Source of the DNA: Theristus sp. LFF4_11 | Lineage: Eukaryota; Nematoda; Chromadorea; Monhysterida; Xyalidae | DNA length: 64,000 nucleotides | Assembly: GCA_030248135.1 (NCBI GenBank) | Contig: JASANC010000333.1 | Coordinates: 1-64,000, forward strand | Reading direction: 5' to 3' | Shown: positions 44,451-58,200 of the stretch, one piece after another | Position numbering within the stretch: the first letter of the stretch is position 1 | Layout: each line of letters starts with the position of its first letter | The notes under the pieces: generated by a model | The model's database searches: none | Seen by the model: the letters and a program-made list of their open reading frames with translations, nothing else | What the model was told of the DNA's origin: nothing | Position numbers and translations under genes: made by a program

Positions 44451-47400
44451 ATGGATCTCATGCGGAGTTTGCTGAATTTTGCACTTTTTCTTTCGCTCGT
44501 CTCGCAGACATTATCAGCGAACATTCTATTTGCGACCGTTCCCGTGCACAAAAGTCACGCACTCAGTTTGGTGGCGTTTGCTGAAAGGTTTGAAGTGGTG
44601 TGGATTTTTTCTCGTTTTAAATATTTCAAAATACTCAAATCAACATGGCAGTGATCACTAAATAAACGAAAAACTTTGGTGTCTTTCGCAGATTAGCGCA
44701 CAACGGTCACAACGTTTCACTGTATTTCGACTGTTTCCATCCGCTGATTCAAGTTAGCAGCACCGTGCCAAACATCGGCGGAGTGTTGCCTGGCCAGGAA
44801 GACGCAAATCGGCAGGACTACATGGCCGCGTTGTTTTGGACGATCGAAGCTAGACCGCTTTTGCACTTTCTTCCGTGGCAGCTGATGATCGGCTATGAAC
44901 AGCTCGCACTGGTGCCATAGTTTTCACAAAAAATTTTTTTAGCGAGATTTTCAAGTTTTTTTCAAAAGAATTTAGATTCATTTTTAGCGATTTTTAGCGA
45001 TCTGCGATGCCTAATCGCGAAACTTCGTTCACTCTACGAATCAATGGTAGCTCACAAAAATAACATTTTCACCGTTACCGTGTGAGCTAATTGCTATAAT
45101 AATAACCACACAAAAAAGTAGTGACTTTCGTGAGAGTGTGCATTCTTAATGGTGTACGCCTGGCTAAATCCAATTTATCAGTCAACAGAGTCTTCAGACA
45201 TATCCCGCAAATTCTGAAATACAAAAACACTTTTTTCAAAATCTTGAAAACTGGCACCATAACTCAAAATACATAGAACGACACCAAATGGACAGAAAAC
45301 CTGGCGCGAGTGAAACACGACACCAACTGGGATGTGATTCTGGTGGACAGCATGTTCTCGGCGATTGGAATGTCGCTTGCATGGCAACTCAATTCACTCG
45401 TCCAAGTGCACACTTCACTATTCTTCCCGGATTACGCGGAACACTACGGCCTAGAGAGGCCGATCTCGACGACACCACCGGTCTACTTGCGAATCGGCCA
45501 AGGGCAACATGATTTCGGCCGTTTCTCGCATCGGCTTGATGGGGCAGTCCGCTATTTCGAGTGTTATCTAGCGTGGAATCTACCGATTCAGTGGATGCTT
45601 CGATTGTTTTTGACGAATGTTGGCGTGTCGGCGTTCAGGTGCATGTAAACATACGGTCGCACTCGAAATAAGGCAGTCAGCTGATTGGTAGGTGATCACG
45701 TGCGTGCATGCTTTCTGCGCAGGACGGACTCCACCTACACAGCAATGCCTGCACAAAATGCCTGAATCACGGGATCACTAGTAGTACCAATCAGCTGATT
45801 GCTCACAGAGATCCGACTGTAACATGCGATCGCATGTATAACTTGTGACGGAGGATGTCATTTGAACGTGCCATATGTCATGCCATGTTTTCTCAGTTTG
45901 GTGTGCTTCTTTCTTGTTTTCAGAAAGTAATTGTTCCTAGTTTTTTCAAACATTGTGATTGGCTGTGCTGTGTCGGTTCTTACGGCCAAGGCAGGAACAA
46001 TCAATTGAGCGATACCAGTGAAAAGCAACCATACAATGTACAAATGTATTTGGTTGATTCGAAGATGTTCGGTGGCCAATGTCCGTTTCATTTCTAAAAA
46101 AAACCTTCGTCGTACTTTGCAGCTGGAGCGAGCATTACGAACGAACTCTGTTCAGTTTTTACGACACTCCAGCCGTAATCAGCATCGCACAGGCATCGAC
46201 CATGGAGATGCAACCGATCACAGCTCCTTGCTCGGTAGGGACGTTTGGAATGAAAATCATTTTCTGTGTCCTACAAATGAATTGAAAATGTGCAAATTTC
46301 CCCCTCCCCCAAATTCAAAAGCAACAACAAAAAATCGCAAAAATCGCTTGAAGAATTGAAGGTCCAACCAACTCTTCTATCTGGAGTTTGGAATACATGT
46401 AGGTGCATAACTGGGAAAACTGTTATTGAAAATGCAAAACTCCAGTCGTACACCCGCCAACCGTTGCCCGGCGATCTGCTGTCCTTCATATCCGAGTCCG
46501 ATTCCAAAGGCACCATCTTCGTCGCTCTCGGCTCTGTCGCGAATTGGTTCAAGGCGCCGAACAATGTCGTGCGCTCGTTCGTCGGTATGATGCGCGACCT
46601 GCCAGAGTACCGATTCGTTTGGTCGTACAAGGGGCCGAAACTGGCACTGCCTGCAAATGTGTTCGTGGGCACGTGGCTGCCGCAGACTGATCTGCTGAGA
46701 GATGAGCGAACGAAGTTGTTCATTGGGCATGGCGGAATCAAGAGGTGTCATTTTTATGAATTATAAGTTGGCTCCCTCATGCACCAGTTCCAGAAACCCG
46801 AAGGTGCCATCAAACTCTGGTGGTTTGGCGACGCATCAGCTGAACAGATGTGTTCAGTAAGGAATTCAGTAGACGTTCGCAGTGTCGGGGGTGTATCTGT
46901 GTGCACAGCTGAAGCGTCCCGTAGTCCAATATTGCCCTTGCCATGAGAAGAAACCTTCCATGTGGCAGATCCGCTCGATTCACCAAAAATTAGTAGCCAC
47001 AATTTGTTGATCATCAGAAGAACTACAGCAGTACATTCAATGAGAATTGTCGATCATAAAGTGTTTGCTGGCTTTCGATCTTTAGTTTTTGAACCAATCA
47101 CAATTGCAAACAAGGAAAAGCTACTTTTCAGCCTGAAAGAAGCGATTTGTGCCGGTGTGCCCGTAGTCTACATGCCGCTGTTTGCGGAGCAAGTCTACAA
47201 TTCGTGGCTGGCACGAGCTGCAGGCACGGCGGAATACGTGAACAAGTTCACCATAACACCGGAGTCGTTTTTGGCGACCGTGAAGCAGGTGCTCGCAAAT
47301 GAGTCGTACAAAACGAGAACGCTAAAAGTGAGGGATATGTGGAACGATCAGGTGAGCGTGAGCGTGCGAAAATCATCGTGTTTGTAAGTTTTCTGAAAAT

Positions 47401-47735
47401 GCATTGTACAACGGTCAGCTGATCAGAAAAGCAGTGGAAAAGCTTTTGAAAACACAGTTGACTTTTCACAGAACATCAGGTCGAGGGTCGAGGAATGTTC
47501 TGTCCCATTGTACCCCTCATCCAATCAGGACACCAGATTCATCATTTTTCAGTTAATGCCACCGATTGAGGTCGCAGCGTTCAAAGTGCAAAGGATGGCC
47601 AAGCTTGGCTCAAGGAAAATGTTGCATTTGAGAGAACAGTTTCTCCGACCGAAAGGCGCCGTCACGCCGTTGCACCAACGACTGCACATTGAACAAATCG
47701 CTCTGGTGTTCGTGGTGTGGCTTTCAGTGAAGTGA
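44451..47735 (+). CDS. UDP-glycosyltransferase (UGT family), ER membrane
   Basis: UGTs transfer a sugar from a UDP-sugar to small lipophilic substrates at the ER lumen. Seven exons in frame give 510 residues: 44451-44587, 44692-44911, 45277-45638, 46123-46234, 46446-46744, 47132-47351, 47553-47735. A signal peptide (LLNFALFLSLVSQTLSA) precedes NILFATVPVHKSHALSLV. The donor-site half has VALGSVANWF, FVGTWLPQTDLLRDER, then FIGHGGIKR|SLKEAICAGV and VPVVYMPLFAEQVYN, the UGT signature spread over an intron. The C terminus is a short hydrophobic segment IALVFVVWLSV followed by K, with no long cytosolic dilysine tail. The stretch between exons 4 and 5 is the least certain; an alternative upstream start of exon 5 is possible. 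The specific UGT class and substrate cannot be told. Confidence 0.88.
45676..45800. repeat. CCAATCAGC-type foldback in UGT intron 3
   Basis: CAGTCAGCTGATTGGTAGGT and, inverted, TACCAATCAGCTGATTGCTC enclose a GTGATCACGTGCGTGCATG...CTGAATCACGGGATCAC inner palindrome. Same family as 32126-32240. Confidence 0.65.
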
Positions 47736-47806
47736 AACTGGTTTGAGTTTTGGGCATTCTTATTACCAGAATTTGTCAGTTACTTTTGTGTTTGTTTTCC
47801 ATTGAC

Positions 47807-47812
47807 AATAAA
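47807..47812 (+). terminator. Poly(A) signal of the UGT gene
   Basis: AATAAA lies 72 bases after the UGT stop codon and 60 bases short of the COMMD3 stop on the other strand. The two transcripts are convergent and their 3' ends probably overlap or abut. Confidence 0.5.
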
Positions 47813-47871
47813 CAGAAGTAAAACCCATAGTTTCGCAGAATATTGATATCTGTGAAAAATGATATGCACGA

Positions 47872-49703
47872 TCACCGTAACCGATCGACCGCTCTGCCTG
47901 CCTCCTTCAGTTTCCACAGTAAATCCTGAAAAAACACATTTCAGAGAAAATGCTCATGAAATACGACGAAAGAAAAGCAAAAATCAACCCCTTGATGGAT
48001 CAAGCAATCTCTAACCATAAAAAAAGAGAAGTAACCACAATCTCAATCAGACAAAAGACAATTATGAAAAGTATTCAGCTGATCGACTAATAAAGTCACA
48101 GACTGAAGATGTCACTCTTTTGTATAGCAGAGAAGTGTTGCACAGTCGAGTGTCACGAACACGCACTGACACACAAACGATCATGCAGCAGCAGTGTATG
48201 TATGTATATCATCGTATGTGTGCATGCATGTGCTCGTTTGTGCTTGTGCAACATCACTGTGCTATCATAACTGAGTGCACACCCACCCTGTTCCCAGTAG
48301 CACTTTACCTGCAATTGTTCCAATGCCGCGTAAAATGTCACATGACGCAGTTCGCTCTCACCACAATCGAGCACTTTCAACGTGATCATGTAGACGCTCT
48401 CACCCGTCGGTGTCTCAGTGTTCGTCTGAAACAAACAACGCTTTGTACAAAATGATTGCTGCTTGAGATGGAAACCATGCCTACATGTTGACTGCCGTTT
48501 TACAGGCCCTCGACAATCCACCGTCAAACCGTTACAGGTGGCATTCAGATGCACTCCATCAGAGATTTGCTGATCAATTGAATTCACATAACTGATAAAT
48601 TATTATAGAACTTTTTAGCAGCGTGTTCAGTCTGTAACAGAGGTCCTTGTGTTGCACTACTTAAAAACCGAACTGCTCAATCAGGGCGCTAAAGGCTCGA
48701 ACAAGGGAAGAGCGTGAAAACCTGCAAATCAACAAACCTCTACAGTATGCATCAGTTTCCAGTCGATATCAATGATTTCGGGGGGCTTCCAACCGATTGA
48801 AGCCAGCACGTCGCATAGCTGCTGATGTTTGTCCTGAAATTGTGAAAGAAGAGCTTTTTTGGCCCAGTCTTGTTAGCAAATGTGAACGCTTGATTGGGTG
48901 CGTCACGGTGGAACAGCCAATCAGCAAGCCAAACACAAAAATGCAACCCCACAGCTGGTTGGACACATGATGGTTGGCTTTAAAACGACACAAAACAAGC
49001 AGCTGTAATAAAAGATTGTCAATCTGCAGCCAAGTAAGCAGAAACAGAAGAAGCAATGAATTTTCAAACAGAATTACACAATAAACATCAGCTAGAATGG
49101 GCGGCAATTTCGATCGTTCACATTCAGCCTTAAATGATTCCGGGGACAGGTGATGTTGCGCAGCTCGCAGATATAACGTCAGAATGGAATGTTGGTCTTT
49201 GTGGTCGAGACAGTCTGAAATGTGATCCGCACGCAGTCTTTTGTAATCAACTCTATGATGCATTGAGCGAATTGGTTGGTGGGCGGTCACATGATGTATT
49301 CATTACTTGCAGGCTTTTTTTGAATATTATTTTGTTTTAATAGCACAAATCCACTGATTGGCATTGACTACCGATTTAGCAGGTGCAACTGGAGCACAGA
49401 ATTTGCGATGCAGTCAATCCACCACCCACAAAGCTTACAATTTACACAAAACTTTACAGCCAGTCACAATTTTACCTGCGCAACGGCAAGTTTAGTAGCC
49501 GCTTTGGCAGCATCGTTTGCACAGTGAATGATGATTGATCTCATTTGAAGCTGTCAAAATCCTTTACCTCGAGCTACGGCGTCCGATAGAACTGTGTCGC
49601 ACAGACTGTTGGCCAACTCCCTCACAGACTCACTGTCGACGTCCGATGTTCCCGCGCGAATTTGCTCGCACAGCGAAGCACCGAACACAATCGCAGGGTC
49701 CAT
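47872..49703 (-). CDS. COMMD3: COMMD3, COMM domain protein
   Basis: COMMD3 is part of the Commander/CCC complex that recycles endosomal cargo. Exons: 49703-49578 (MDPAIVFGASLCEQIRAG), 49550-49476 (MRSIIIHCANDAAKAATKLA), about 49252-49087 (HRVDYKRLRADHISDC and YLRAAQHH), 48833-48738, 48425-48309, 47925-47872. The COMM domain spans the last three: IDIDWKLMHTVE, VYMITLKVLDCGE, FYAALEQLQ|DLLWKLKEAGRA. The order and the block around HCxxAAxxxxxA...HRxD match COMMD3 rather than other COMMD members. The acceptor of exon 3 is not resolved (no AG in the needed phase), and exon 1 could instead end at 49567. Confidence 0.8.
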
Positions 49704-50170
49704 GGAATGTTCGAGGGAGAGGGGTGCTATTAATGTTTCGGTGGGCTTCGAAAAGTGTCCTTCGTGAAACTACTGGATTGACCTACCTGGAATTTGTGTC
49801 GAACAAAACGGTATGCACTGTGCACTCAATGAGTAACTTATCAAATCAACTATCGTCACGATTCACAAACAAACATTAAAAACCTGTACAACCAAAAATA
49901 AAAAGCAGGAACAGTGACAAACTGAACGAACTGGTAATCGTCAAGTATAATTTCAAACAAATGCCGACTTGTGCACCCTTGGTTTACTCTTTCTACGTAA
50001 ACTTTTTTCCAACCGCTTGTGAGCAGAAAACGAAAGACTAGCTGATTCAATAAATTTAGATTTTTGAAAAAAAACAAAACAGAGTACAACTGACAAGGAA
50101 ACGGCGTAAACAAGTTATGACAAAACCGAATTTATCAAAGTCGCAAAGTGACACACCAAAACGAGTCACG

Positions 50171-51450
50171 TCACGACTGAGACGATCTTTGTCTGTTGCT
50201 GTTCGTCCTTGCTGCTGTCTCAGTTTTATCAGCCACATTCGTGTTTGCATTCGTCTGCTCCGCAGTTTGTCTCACTGTTTCTGAGGGAAAGTCATTCCAA
50301 TCTGGCCCGTAGTACTGATTCAGATCAACACCTTTGGCACTGAGTTCCGAGTCGATTCGCTCCTTCGCTCGTACCACCTTGAAAGAACAACATGCAGTCA
50401 ATGTCTATGTCATATGCGATCAGCTGATTGGTTGGAGCACACGAGCATGCGTTCTGTGCAGTCCTGGACGACGCCGTGAAAGTGAAAGCAGCTGCGAAAC
50501 GCAGATTACTGGTATTTTTTGAACGCCAAAATCAGCTTTAAAGTCCAATCAGCTGCTCAAGTGTAACAAGCTCGCTTCAATTTACCGACCTTCGATTGGA
50601 GATAGAACGATCCACCTTTCGCCTTCTCATTAACCGAGAATAAATGCCGATAGTTGCGTTTGATTTCGTCTGCATCCAACGTTTTCTCGATGTTCAGTAT
50701 CTGCACTGCTTCCTGCAACAAACACAACACAAGATGCCCAACTGTGTTGGTCTGAAACCTGTTTTCCTTTGTGAACTCGTTTGAGACTTGTTGCAGTCAA
50801 GCCGTGAAACAGGCAATGCGTGCATTCTGATATTTGAATCTGGTAGGCTGATTGGCTGCACCCAGCTGAACATGAGGGCCAGTGAGCCAAATTCAGAGGC
50901 GCCTGGTCACTGACTGCCCCTAACGTTCAGTTCGACCCTACCGTGTGTCGAATTAAAAAAAACCCTAGGGCAGCAGAGCACCAGCGTTCGAGCGAGCGGT
51001 CGTGTTCTGGGGTGGTCGAACAGCCGTCGCTCACGTGCAGCCCAGCCGACAGCTTTGCACAGTGGCGGCAAAGAACAACCACAATAAACACAACAACACC
51101 GGCCGGAGCGAACATACAGCGAGTGTCATGCCGTGTACGACGTTCGTTTGCGTCTGCTTGCGCGCGTCACTCCGTTGTTGGCTGCTGGCACCGTCTGCAG
51201 CTGCAACACGGCCCTCTGAGAAAGAATCAGAAGTTGCAGGACTTTCGCAAGGCAACGGTAAGGAATCTTAAGATGCGAAACGAATAGTTCAAGAGAACAT
51301 TTTTTTCGTGAATCTTTTCCAAAAACCTGATCAGTAAAAATTGAATTTTCCTTTTCTCTCACGTGCTAAATGCTCGGCGGTCGCTTTTCGAACAGCCCGC
51401 GCAAATGCGGTCGTCGCGGAGATGACCGCCTGAGCGATGTACTTGGGCAG
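50171..51450 (-). CDS. PAM16: PAM16/TIM16 (MAGMAS), mitochondrial import motor
   Basis: PAM16 is the J-like partner that holds PAM18 at the TIM23 channel in the inner membrane matrix side. Exons: 51450-51363 ([20 protein letters not shown]), 51215-51118 (Ala/Gln/Ser-rich linker), 50712-50590 ([40 protein letters not shown]), 50377-50171 ([20 protein letters not shown] to stop). The J-like domain lacks HPD, as expected for PAM16. The initiator Met was not found: exon 1, coding perhaps only a few residues before LPKYIAQ, must lie upstream of 51450. The C-terminal tail is Asn/Thr/Gln-rich and longer than in human. Joins keep phase. Confidence 0.88.
50415..50560. repeat. CCAATCAGC-type foldback in PAM16 intron
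   Basis: GCGATCAGCTGATTGGTTGG at 50416 is paired with AGTCCAATCAGCTGCTCAAG at 50541 around a worn centre. A related non-palindromic block at 50815-50905 (GGCTGATTGGCTGCAC...GAGCCAAATTCAG) also occurs at 37045-37115 and 22945-23045. Confidence 0.5.
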
Positions 51451-52236
51451 CTACAAAAAAACGTTTTTTGTTTAACCAAGACAAAAAAACTGTCAGTTTT
51501 GAATCGAGCACGCTGATTGGTTTAAAAAACATCAGCGCCGCTTAGCATCTTTGATTCCCCGGTTTTCAGACATTCAGATCGCAAAAATGAGGTTTTCTAA
51601 CAACTATACCAAAAACTGGAGAACTAACTTCGCGGATTTAGAATCTTACCATTTGGTGTGTGGAACAGGAAACGTTCAGAGAAGATACGCGTTCTAGAAT
51701 TTCGTTTTTTATTGGTTTAACTGGACTAGAATGTTCAAATACTTGGCGGTGGCTGACGCAATGGCGACAAGTCGCAGGTCATTCCGGAAGTACTTGTTTC
51801 AGTTCCTGTTGGAAATGCTGACAAACTATCATATGTCTCAAACATCACGCAATAAGAAACTGCACACATTATCCAGCTGTAGATGTAGCTCACTTCGGAT
51901 ATGTACCAGAAATCCGAGCAGAAAAAACGATGAATCGAAGCGATTCGAAATAGTTTTTTAATTTCGAGCTCGTGTCATTGGAATACTTTTTCACAATGAA
52001 AACAACAATCAATCAAAGAATCACAAGAAATGAACGAAGAACAAAATAACAAAGGTGTAACAACGTGACATCGACTTGTAACAATTGAAACAAACAAAAA
52101 ACACAAAAAATTGAAAGATTATCGAAATTCAAAAAAAACAGAATAAAATATGAGCAACCATATGACAACTCAATCGACTAAAGCAAACAAATCAGATCTT
52201 CTACTAATCTTTTGAAACCCATATTCACATTTCATT
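51451..52236. other. Spacer between PAM16 and SBNO
   Basis: AT-rich. Should contain PAM16 exon 1 and promoter and the SBNO 3' UTR; neither can be delimited. No repeat family is recognised. Confidence 0.4.
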
Positions 52237-55200
52237 TCATTCCGTGTAATTTCGAAATGTCGTTTCTTCCAGTCGATTGTGCAGCTCGGCGACCGATCGT
52301 GTTGGAATGACAATACCTGAAATAATGAAAGAAAGCAAACTTAACGTGGTCGTCCAGAGTGAGTTTCAATGCAACAACACACAACAACCATTGTCATAGA
52401 AATTCGATTGGCTGCACATTGTGGCGAGCACGTTGATTGGTGCACACAAACGCACAGCCCCCAACCAAGCAACCGCCAGCCACTCTCACCACCACCACCA
52501 CCCCACTCACCCACAATCTTCGCGTCATCCTCCGTCCGCACGCGAATCACCTGCATTCGTGCCGCCCGTCGACCGGCCGTCGTCTGCAGCACGCCTTCAA
52601 CCTGCAAATCGGGTTGCATTGAACTTGCGATGCTTGTGGGCGTTGTTTGCAATTGAAATTCAAAGTCGTTCTGCCGGAAGATGAAGGTGTCATTTGCAGG
52701 AATACATTTTTGGTCAGTGATTGATCACCATTTTGAACTGTTCCATTTTCCAACAAGGCGTCTTTCCATGAGTGCTCTTTCTTCAGCACGTTTTCAGTTG
52801 ACTCTTGTACAGTTTTCACAACAAACACACCAGCAGGCACGCAGTGTAATATTACACGTGTGCCAGTGTGTGTGTGTGTGTTTGCTTGTGCACTGCGCAA
52901 CATAAGATCGAGCACAAAGTGCACTAAAGACCAGGACTTTGCCATGGGGAGCTTTAGAGCGCAAATGGACATTTTAGTAGTTTGGGTGGATGGTCGATGC
53001 GACGCAAACCATTTTTTTGCAATTTGCACTGTTTCCGAACCTGCGGCCACACGGACAGCACCGATCCGCCGAGCACGTAGAACACTCTGGATCGGCGTCC
53101 CACCTCGCACAGCTGTCCGCTGGCATTGTTGTTTGCACGACACGTCCCGAAGAAGTACTGATGTTGGCAGAGGTCGGCAGAGGCGTTGTATTGCTTCTGA
53201 ACGCTTGTGAGAACAAAAGTTGATTATTTCAAATTTCGCTAAAAACGACTGTGACTCATGTGATGAAGCTTTCAGTGGTGGAGCGTACCTGTCTGTATAC
53301 AGTGCACATAATGCGGTTCAAATGCAGCCCACCAGCAAAGCAGTGCCAACATTTACAGAAACGGACACAGTGTAGAGCAGTGTCAAGTGCAGCGCTCGCG
53401 GTGTCAGTACACAAAGAGAAATAACGGACGCTAAATTTCCAAGCTGTTTGCCAGCGCATTCGCGCGAACGCACCTCCCAAATCGGCTGTGCGTGCTGTGC
53501 AGTGACCCTGCGCCATCTGCTCCTGATTTCGTCGAGCGTCTCCAGGCGCACGCTGCGTCCGGTGTGCGGCCGCGTGACGCTGTACAGCCGTGCTCCGGTG
53601 TCGGCGCGCTTCTTCCCAACCGCGCACACCAACGCAACCGAATGCTTCCAGTTGGTGCTCGTCTGCAAAGTGTTGGTGGCATGGTGGAGAAGGGCGTTGA
53701 AGTTTCATCAAAAACAGGCAATCACTGACTGATAGATACTGCCACTCTTTATGGAACGGCTAAACGATAATGGCGGCTGATCGGATGAAATCAGGGAGCG
53801 ATCATCGCTGAATTGCTATGACAAAATGAATCGCTGGCTGGCTTCACATCAATCAACCTGATCCAACAACTACGGGCGAACGAAATGCACAACTTCAAGC
53901 ACACGCCCACCGTCGACACATAGAATCCATCGTGCGGGTCATCGTGTCCCCCGTACGTGTCCATGGCAGTGGCCCAATCGACGCCCCGCTCCACCATGAT
54001 CCTGTGCAACTCCACCCTGTAGCCGCTGCCCGTGGCCCCGGTGCGTCCCAAGAACACGCTCGTCTGCACGCGCTCCACACGGTCGCCGGTCATGCCGAGG
54101 TCTGCCATTTGCAAATTGAATCGGTTCAATTTATTTTTTTCTGGAAATTGTACCTTTTCCCAGAAAACCAGTAGATGCGAAAGTTTGGTGGTCATTTAGT
54201 TTAGTGTGTTATGGACGGCTGAGCGTCTCGAATATTGATGCATGCGATGCTTGTATGTTTCATTGTTTCTTGTTTTTTCTGTTTTTTTGCCTGTGTGTTT
54301 GTGAAAAAAAACCTTGCAAGTTGCAACTAATGAAATGCAATTAATGCAAGCAATGCATTATTATTCAAAAAAGAAAAGAAGAAACAAACAAATGGTTTGA
54401 CCGTGGTAAACAAGCAGAAAACGTGCAATTCCCGGTCTGCCACAAATCAGATCGCCAAATAAACGAACAAATCCAGAAAGTTGAAACAAGAGTTCTGTTT
54501 TTACCCATGATTCCCATATCGTATCTGCCATCCCGTTTCGCCTGATTTGTCAATTCTGTCACAGTATCGACAAAATATTGAAAGAGCATGTTTTGAACGT
54601 GCACCTGAAAAACAAGAACGATCGATAAAATCTTTTTTGTTGACATGAGTTCTACTCATCGAATCCAGCACTTTCTTAAAGCTGTAAAAACCTCCATGTT
54701 CTAACCGGCAGTCCAAGAATTCGATTCAGAAATTTCGAAATATTATGCGCATCCTTCTCCGGCGTGTATTGTCCTCGTTTGTCCAGCGCCAACAGCCCAA
54801 CACCTTCCAGGTAGCGGCGCATATCTGTGAAAAATCATTTTTTTCGAAGTTTTTTTATCACTGCAACAAGTGCATCTGTTATTCATTGACTGCATTTGAA
54901 TTGGTCACAACGCCAACAACAGTAACCACCAAACATCATGCCATGTTTGGAATTGTCAAAATGAATCCGACATCTGCATAGTTCAAATTCAAAGCAAACA
55001 ATCTTGACCAATCAATGAGCCGTCATTACAAAGCGGCCAATCAACTGATGGGCCTGATCAAGTCAACTGATCAACCACACACTGCGTACACTAAGAACAC
55101 TTGCGATGTGGAAACGCCGACCGACCGACAAAGAAGTTTGCGGGCGTGTATTCGGCGGCCGGCTGCACGACAGGCGCGGACTTGCCGACGATCGTCTGCA

Positions 55201-58200
55201 CGAGCAGCTGCAGCGCCGCTCGGCCGTACTTCGTGTCCAAGTTGAACTGCGACAGATCGCGCGTCTCCGTCGCCCGTCGGTCGCCGTGCGTCAACGCGCC
55301 GAGCGACTCGAGGCGTTTCGCAACCGTGCACGCAAACCGGTGCTCGCCGGCCAACTCAGAGATCAGAAACACGTACTCGGGCGCGTTCACCTGGTTGGAG
55401 CGATGCGAGCGACCTGCAGTGCGTCTGTGCTGTGTGCATGCAGCCCTCTTCAACAGTGAAAAACTCAATTGAAATTTGAATCTCTGCAGGTCTGGAGGTC
55501 ATAGCGCACTTACTCAGCACAATGTGTGCTACCAAGGTCTGGTTTAGTCCAAGAACTCCTATATGGTATTATCATGTTCATTTGCTCGTAACACTGAGCT
55601 GAACTGCACTGACTGTGCGTCATGAATGCCGATCATCACGATCAATCCAGTTCACTAACGCCAAATGCATTCATGTGTGGTTCGCAGTTGCACTGTACAG
55701 CAACGGCCACCGTCACACTGGATTCACCAACGAATCTTCAAGAAAAAAAGAGAAAAAACGACCATACCAAACTGTTGGATGGCCTTGTCAGCGGACCACG
55801 GCAGTTCAAGGGTGATGTGCACACGGCGACGTTGATTCGCCACTCGGCGATCGGACTGCAGGGAAATGCCGGAGCTTGCGGCCTCTGAGATGATCGCGAT
55901 GTACTGCGACGAGAGAAACGATTGTTTGGTGAAAGCAGAGTGGAATATGGAAGTATGGATCATTTGTTTCATTGAAGCGCCTTGAAGACAGTCGACCAGT
56001 GCTCCTTATGGAGAACAAATCTGCAAGTTCAAACATCGAAAACTGACAAAACCGCCACGCACGAACGTACCTTATCACCATTCATGAATCGTTCCTTCTC
56101 CTTCATGTTGAGCACTTCCAAGGGCACATCGCCCTGATGCCTCGGCTCATATCTCACGTCTCCTTGTTCGTCCTGTACCACACGCCCGCGGCGACCGGTC
56201 ATCTGCGCGGGAGAGAATATTCGATTTTTTGAGCGTTCAAACAAAAACACCCACTTCAAAATTGGTACTTTCTAATAAACAAGGTGTCACTTGATGTTCG
56301 CACTGGCGCACAAGCCACGAGGCTACCAGCCCACGCAAGGGCACAGTTAAACTGCGCTTCCCACCTGTGGTCACACGAAATTGGGCGACACCGGAGCGTG
56401 AATTAGGAAATCGCTTTTAAGGATAATTTCCGTTTGTAATTCTTTCGTTATAGTTTTGGCTGAACATGAGGGAAACGCATTTGAGGTCCGTTCATACTGA
56501 TGATGCGCAAACGGCATGTCACGCCTTGTACAGTATTGTATTTTAGCATAGTAATCGTCCATGAAGACGTATGGCACGTCACGTCAGGTGTCGTGTGACT
56601 GCACAGTGCCGTCCATGAAATCGTCCACTTGACGTGCGTCAGTATGACCCGGCCGCAGCCTCTCCGTTCTCCCCCTGTTCTCCCACCAGCAACCTCCTAG
56701 CACCACCCAGCACCCAAACAGTGCAAGTCCCACCTCCGCGACATAATCAGGTCCACCGAGCTCGTCAATCAGCTGATCGAGCGTGTTCGGAGGCAGGTCG
56801 GCGCCCAGTCGCTCGCACGCTGCCATCAATTCCGCTTTCATCACGGCCACCCGATTCAAGGCCAATTCGCCGTCCGTCTCGGGGCCGTCGCCAGGGACTG
56901 CAACAAGGATGAGAAAAGGCTGCAAAGCGCTTTGGAAGGTGGAGAAGTTGCTTGCGTGGCTTTTGTGGTGAGTGAACTGTTGGCTGGCTGGTGTGCCCCA
57001 TGCCCGTCTGATGTGGTGGAACACAAATACATTGTCACTGGGGTATGGTATGGTGTGAATAGAAAAGTAAAGAAGGTCGGTGAAAGCCAACCTAACAATC
57101 GAGAAAAATTCAAATTCCAAATCAGCCACTCACAATCGTCCTGTTCATCCTTTGCGTCTTTACGATCGCCTAAAAACTCATCCACATTGTGTAGCTTGAA
57201 CTGCCGTTTTTGCTCTTGTTGCTTGTGGCGTGACTTCTTCTCTTTACTGCGTTTCTTTTTCTTCTTTTTCTGCTTTTTCCCAGCGTTCGATTGCGAAACC
57301 GATGGTTTATCGGGTGACCGATCGGCGACCTGAACAAGAAACTGCTTTGGCTTTGGAAACTGGCAACTTTTTAGAAACCAAGTTGCCTGCCACTTCAACT
57401 GCAACAAATTTTCATGCAGTGAATAGTAGAGTAACAACGGAACGGAACAACAACACACGCAAGTAACAGTTAGTTTGCGGAGGTTTTAGCCTGTATCTTG
57501 AGTGTATTGGATTCCAATACACTCAGAGGTATACAAAATTGGATACGCAAGGTTGATTGGTCACGCACTAACGTAATCCTGAACACGAATTGAATTTGAT
57601 TTTTCAAAACGCAAATGCTGAAAACCTGCGTAGCTCGCTGTATCATCATTATTATTCTGCAGTCGCAAGTAACTCAGTTTAGCAACACTACATTTACCAC
57701 CATTTAGTAAAAACAACTTCACCAATCAACGATTCTCCGACAAACACCAGCAACAACCTGTTGTTTGCTCGCCCAATATTCGTCGTCGTCCGCATCTTCA
57801 GCAAACGGATTGAAGTCGTCGTCGTGACCGTGCGCCTGTTCGGTTGAGGATTGCGACTGGACTGCTTTTGGCGACTGAGTTTGCTTCGCTTCTTGGTCAC
57901 TGTCTCCTGTTGGAATTTTTTTTGATACAGAAAGCGGGATTTTATCTCAGGATACCTTTCTCTCAAAGCGTTGTGTCTAAAAGCACCACTCATTCAGACT
58001 TGTTTGCAGCTTGCAGCAACAAGCAACAATGAGTTTTCGACTTGTGAATCATAAAATTTGACTCCCAAAACATTGTGAAGCACAACATTGCAACCAATCA
58101 ATCAGTCAAGCACAAACCCACTGCAGAGTTTTCCCCAACAAAACGCAGTCAATCCCAGTCTCAACCTCAACCCCCATCCCAGCTCACCACTCGACTGCCC

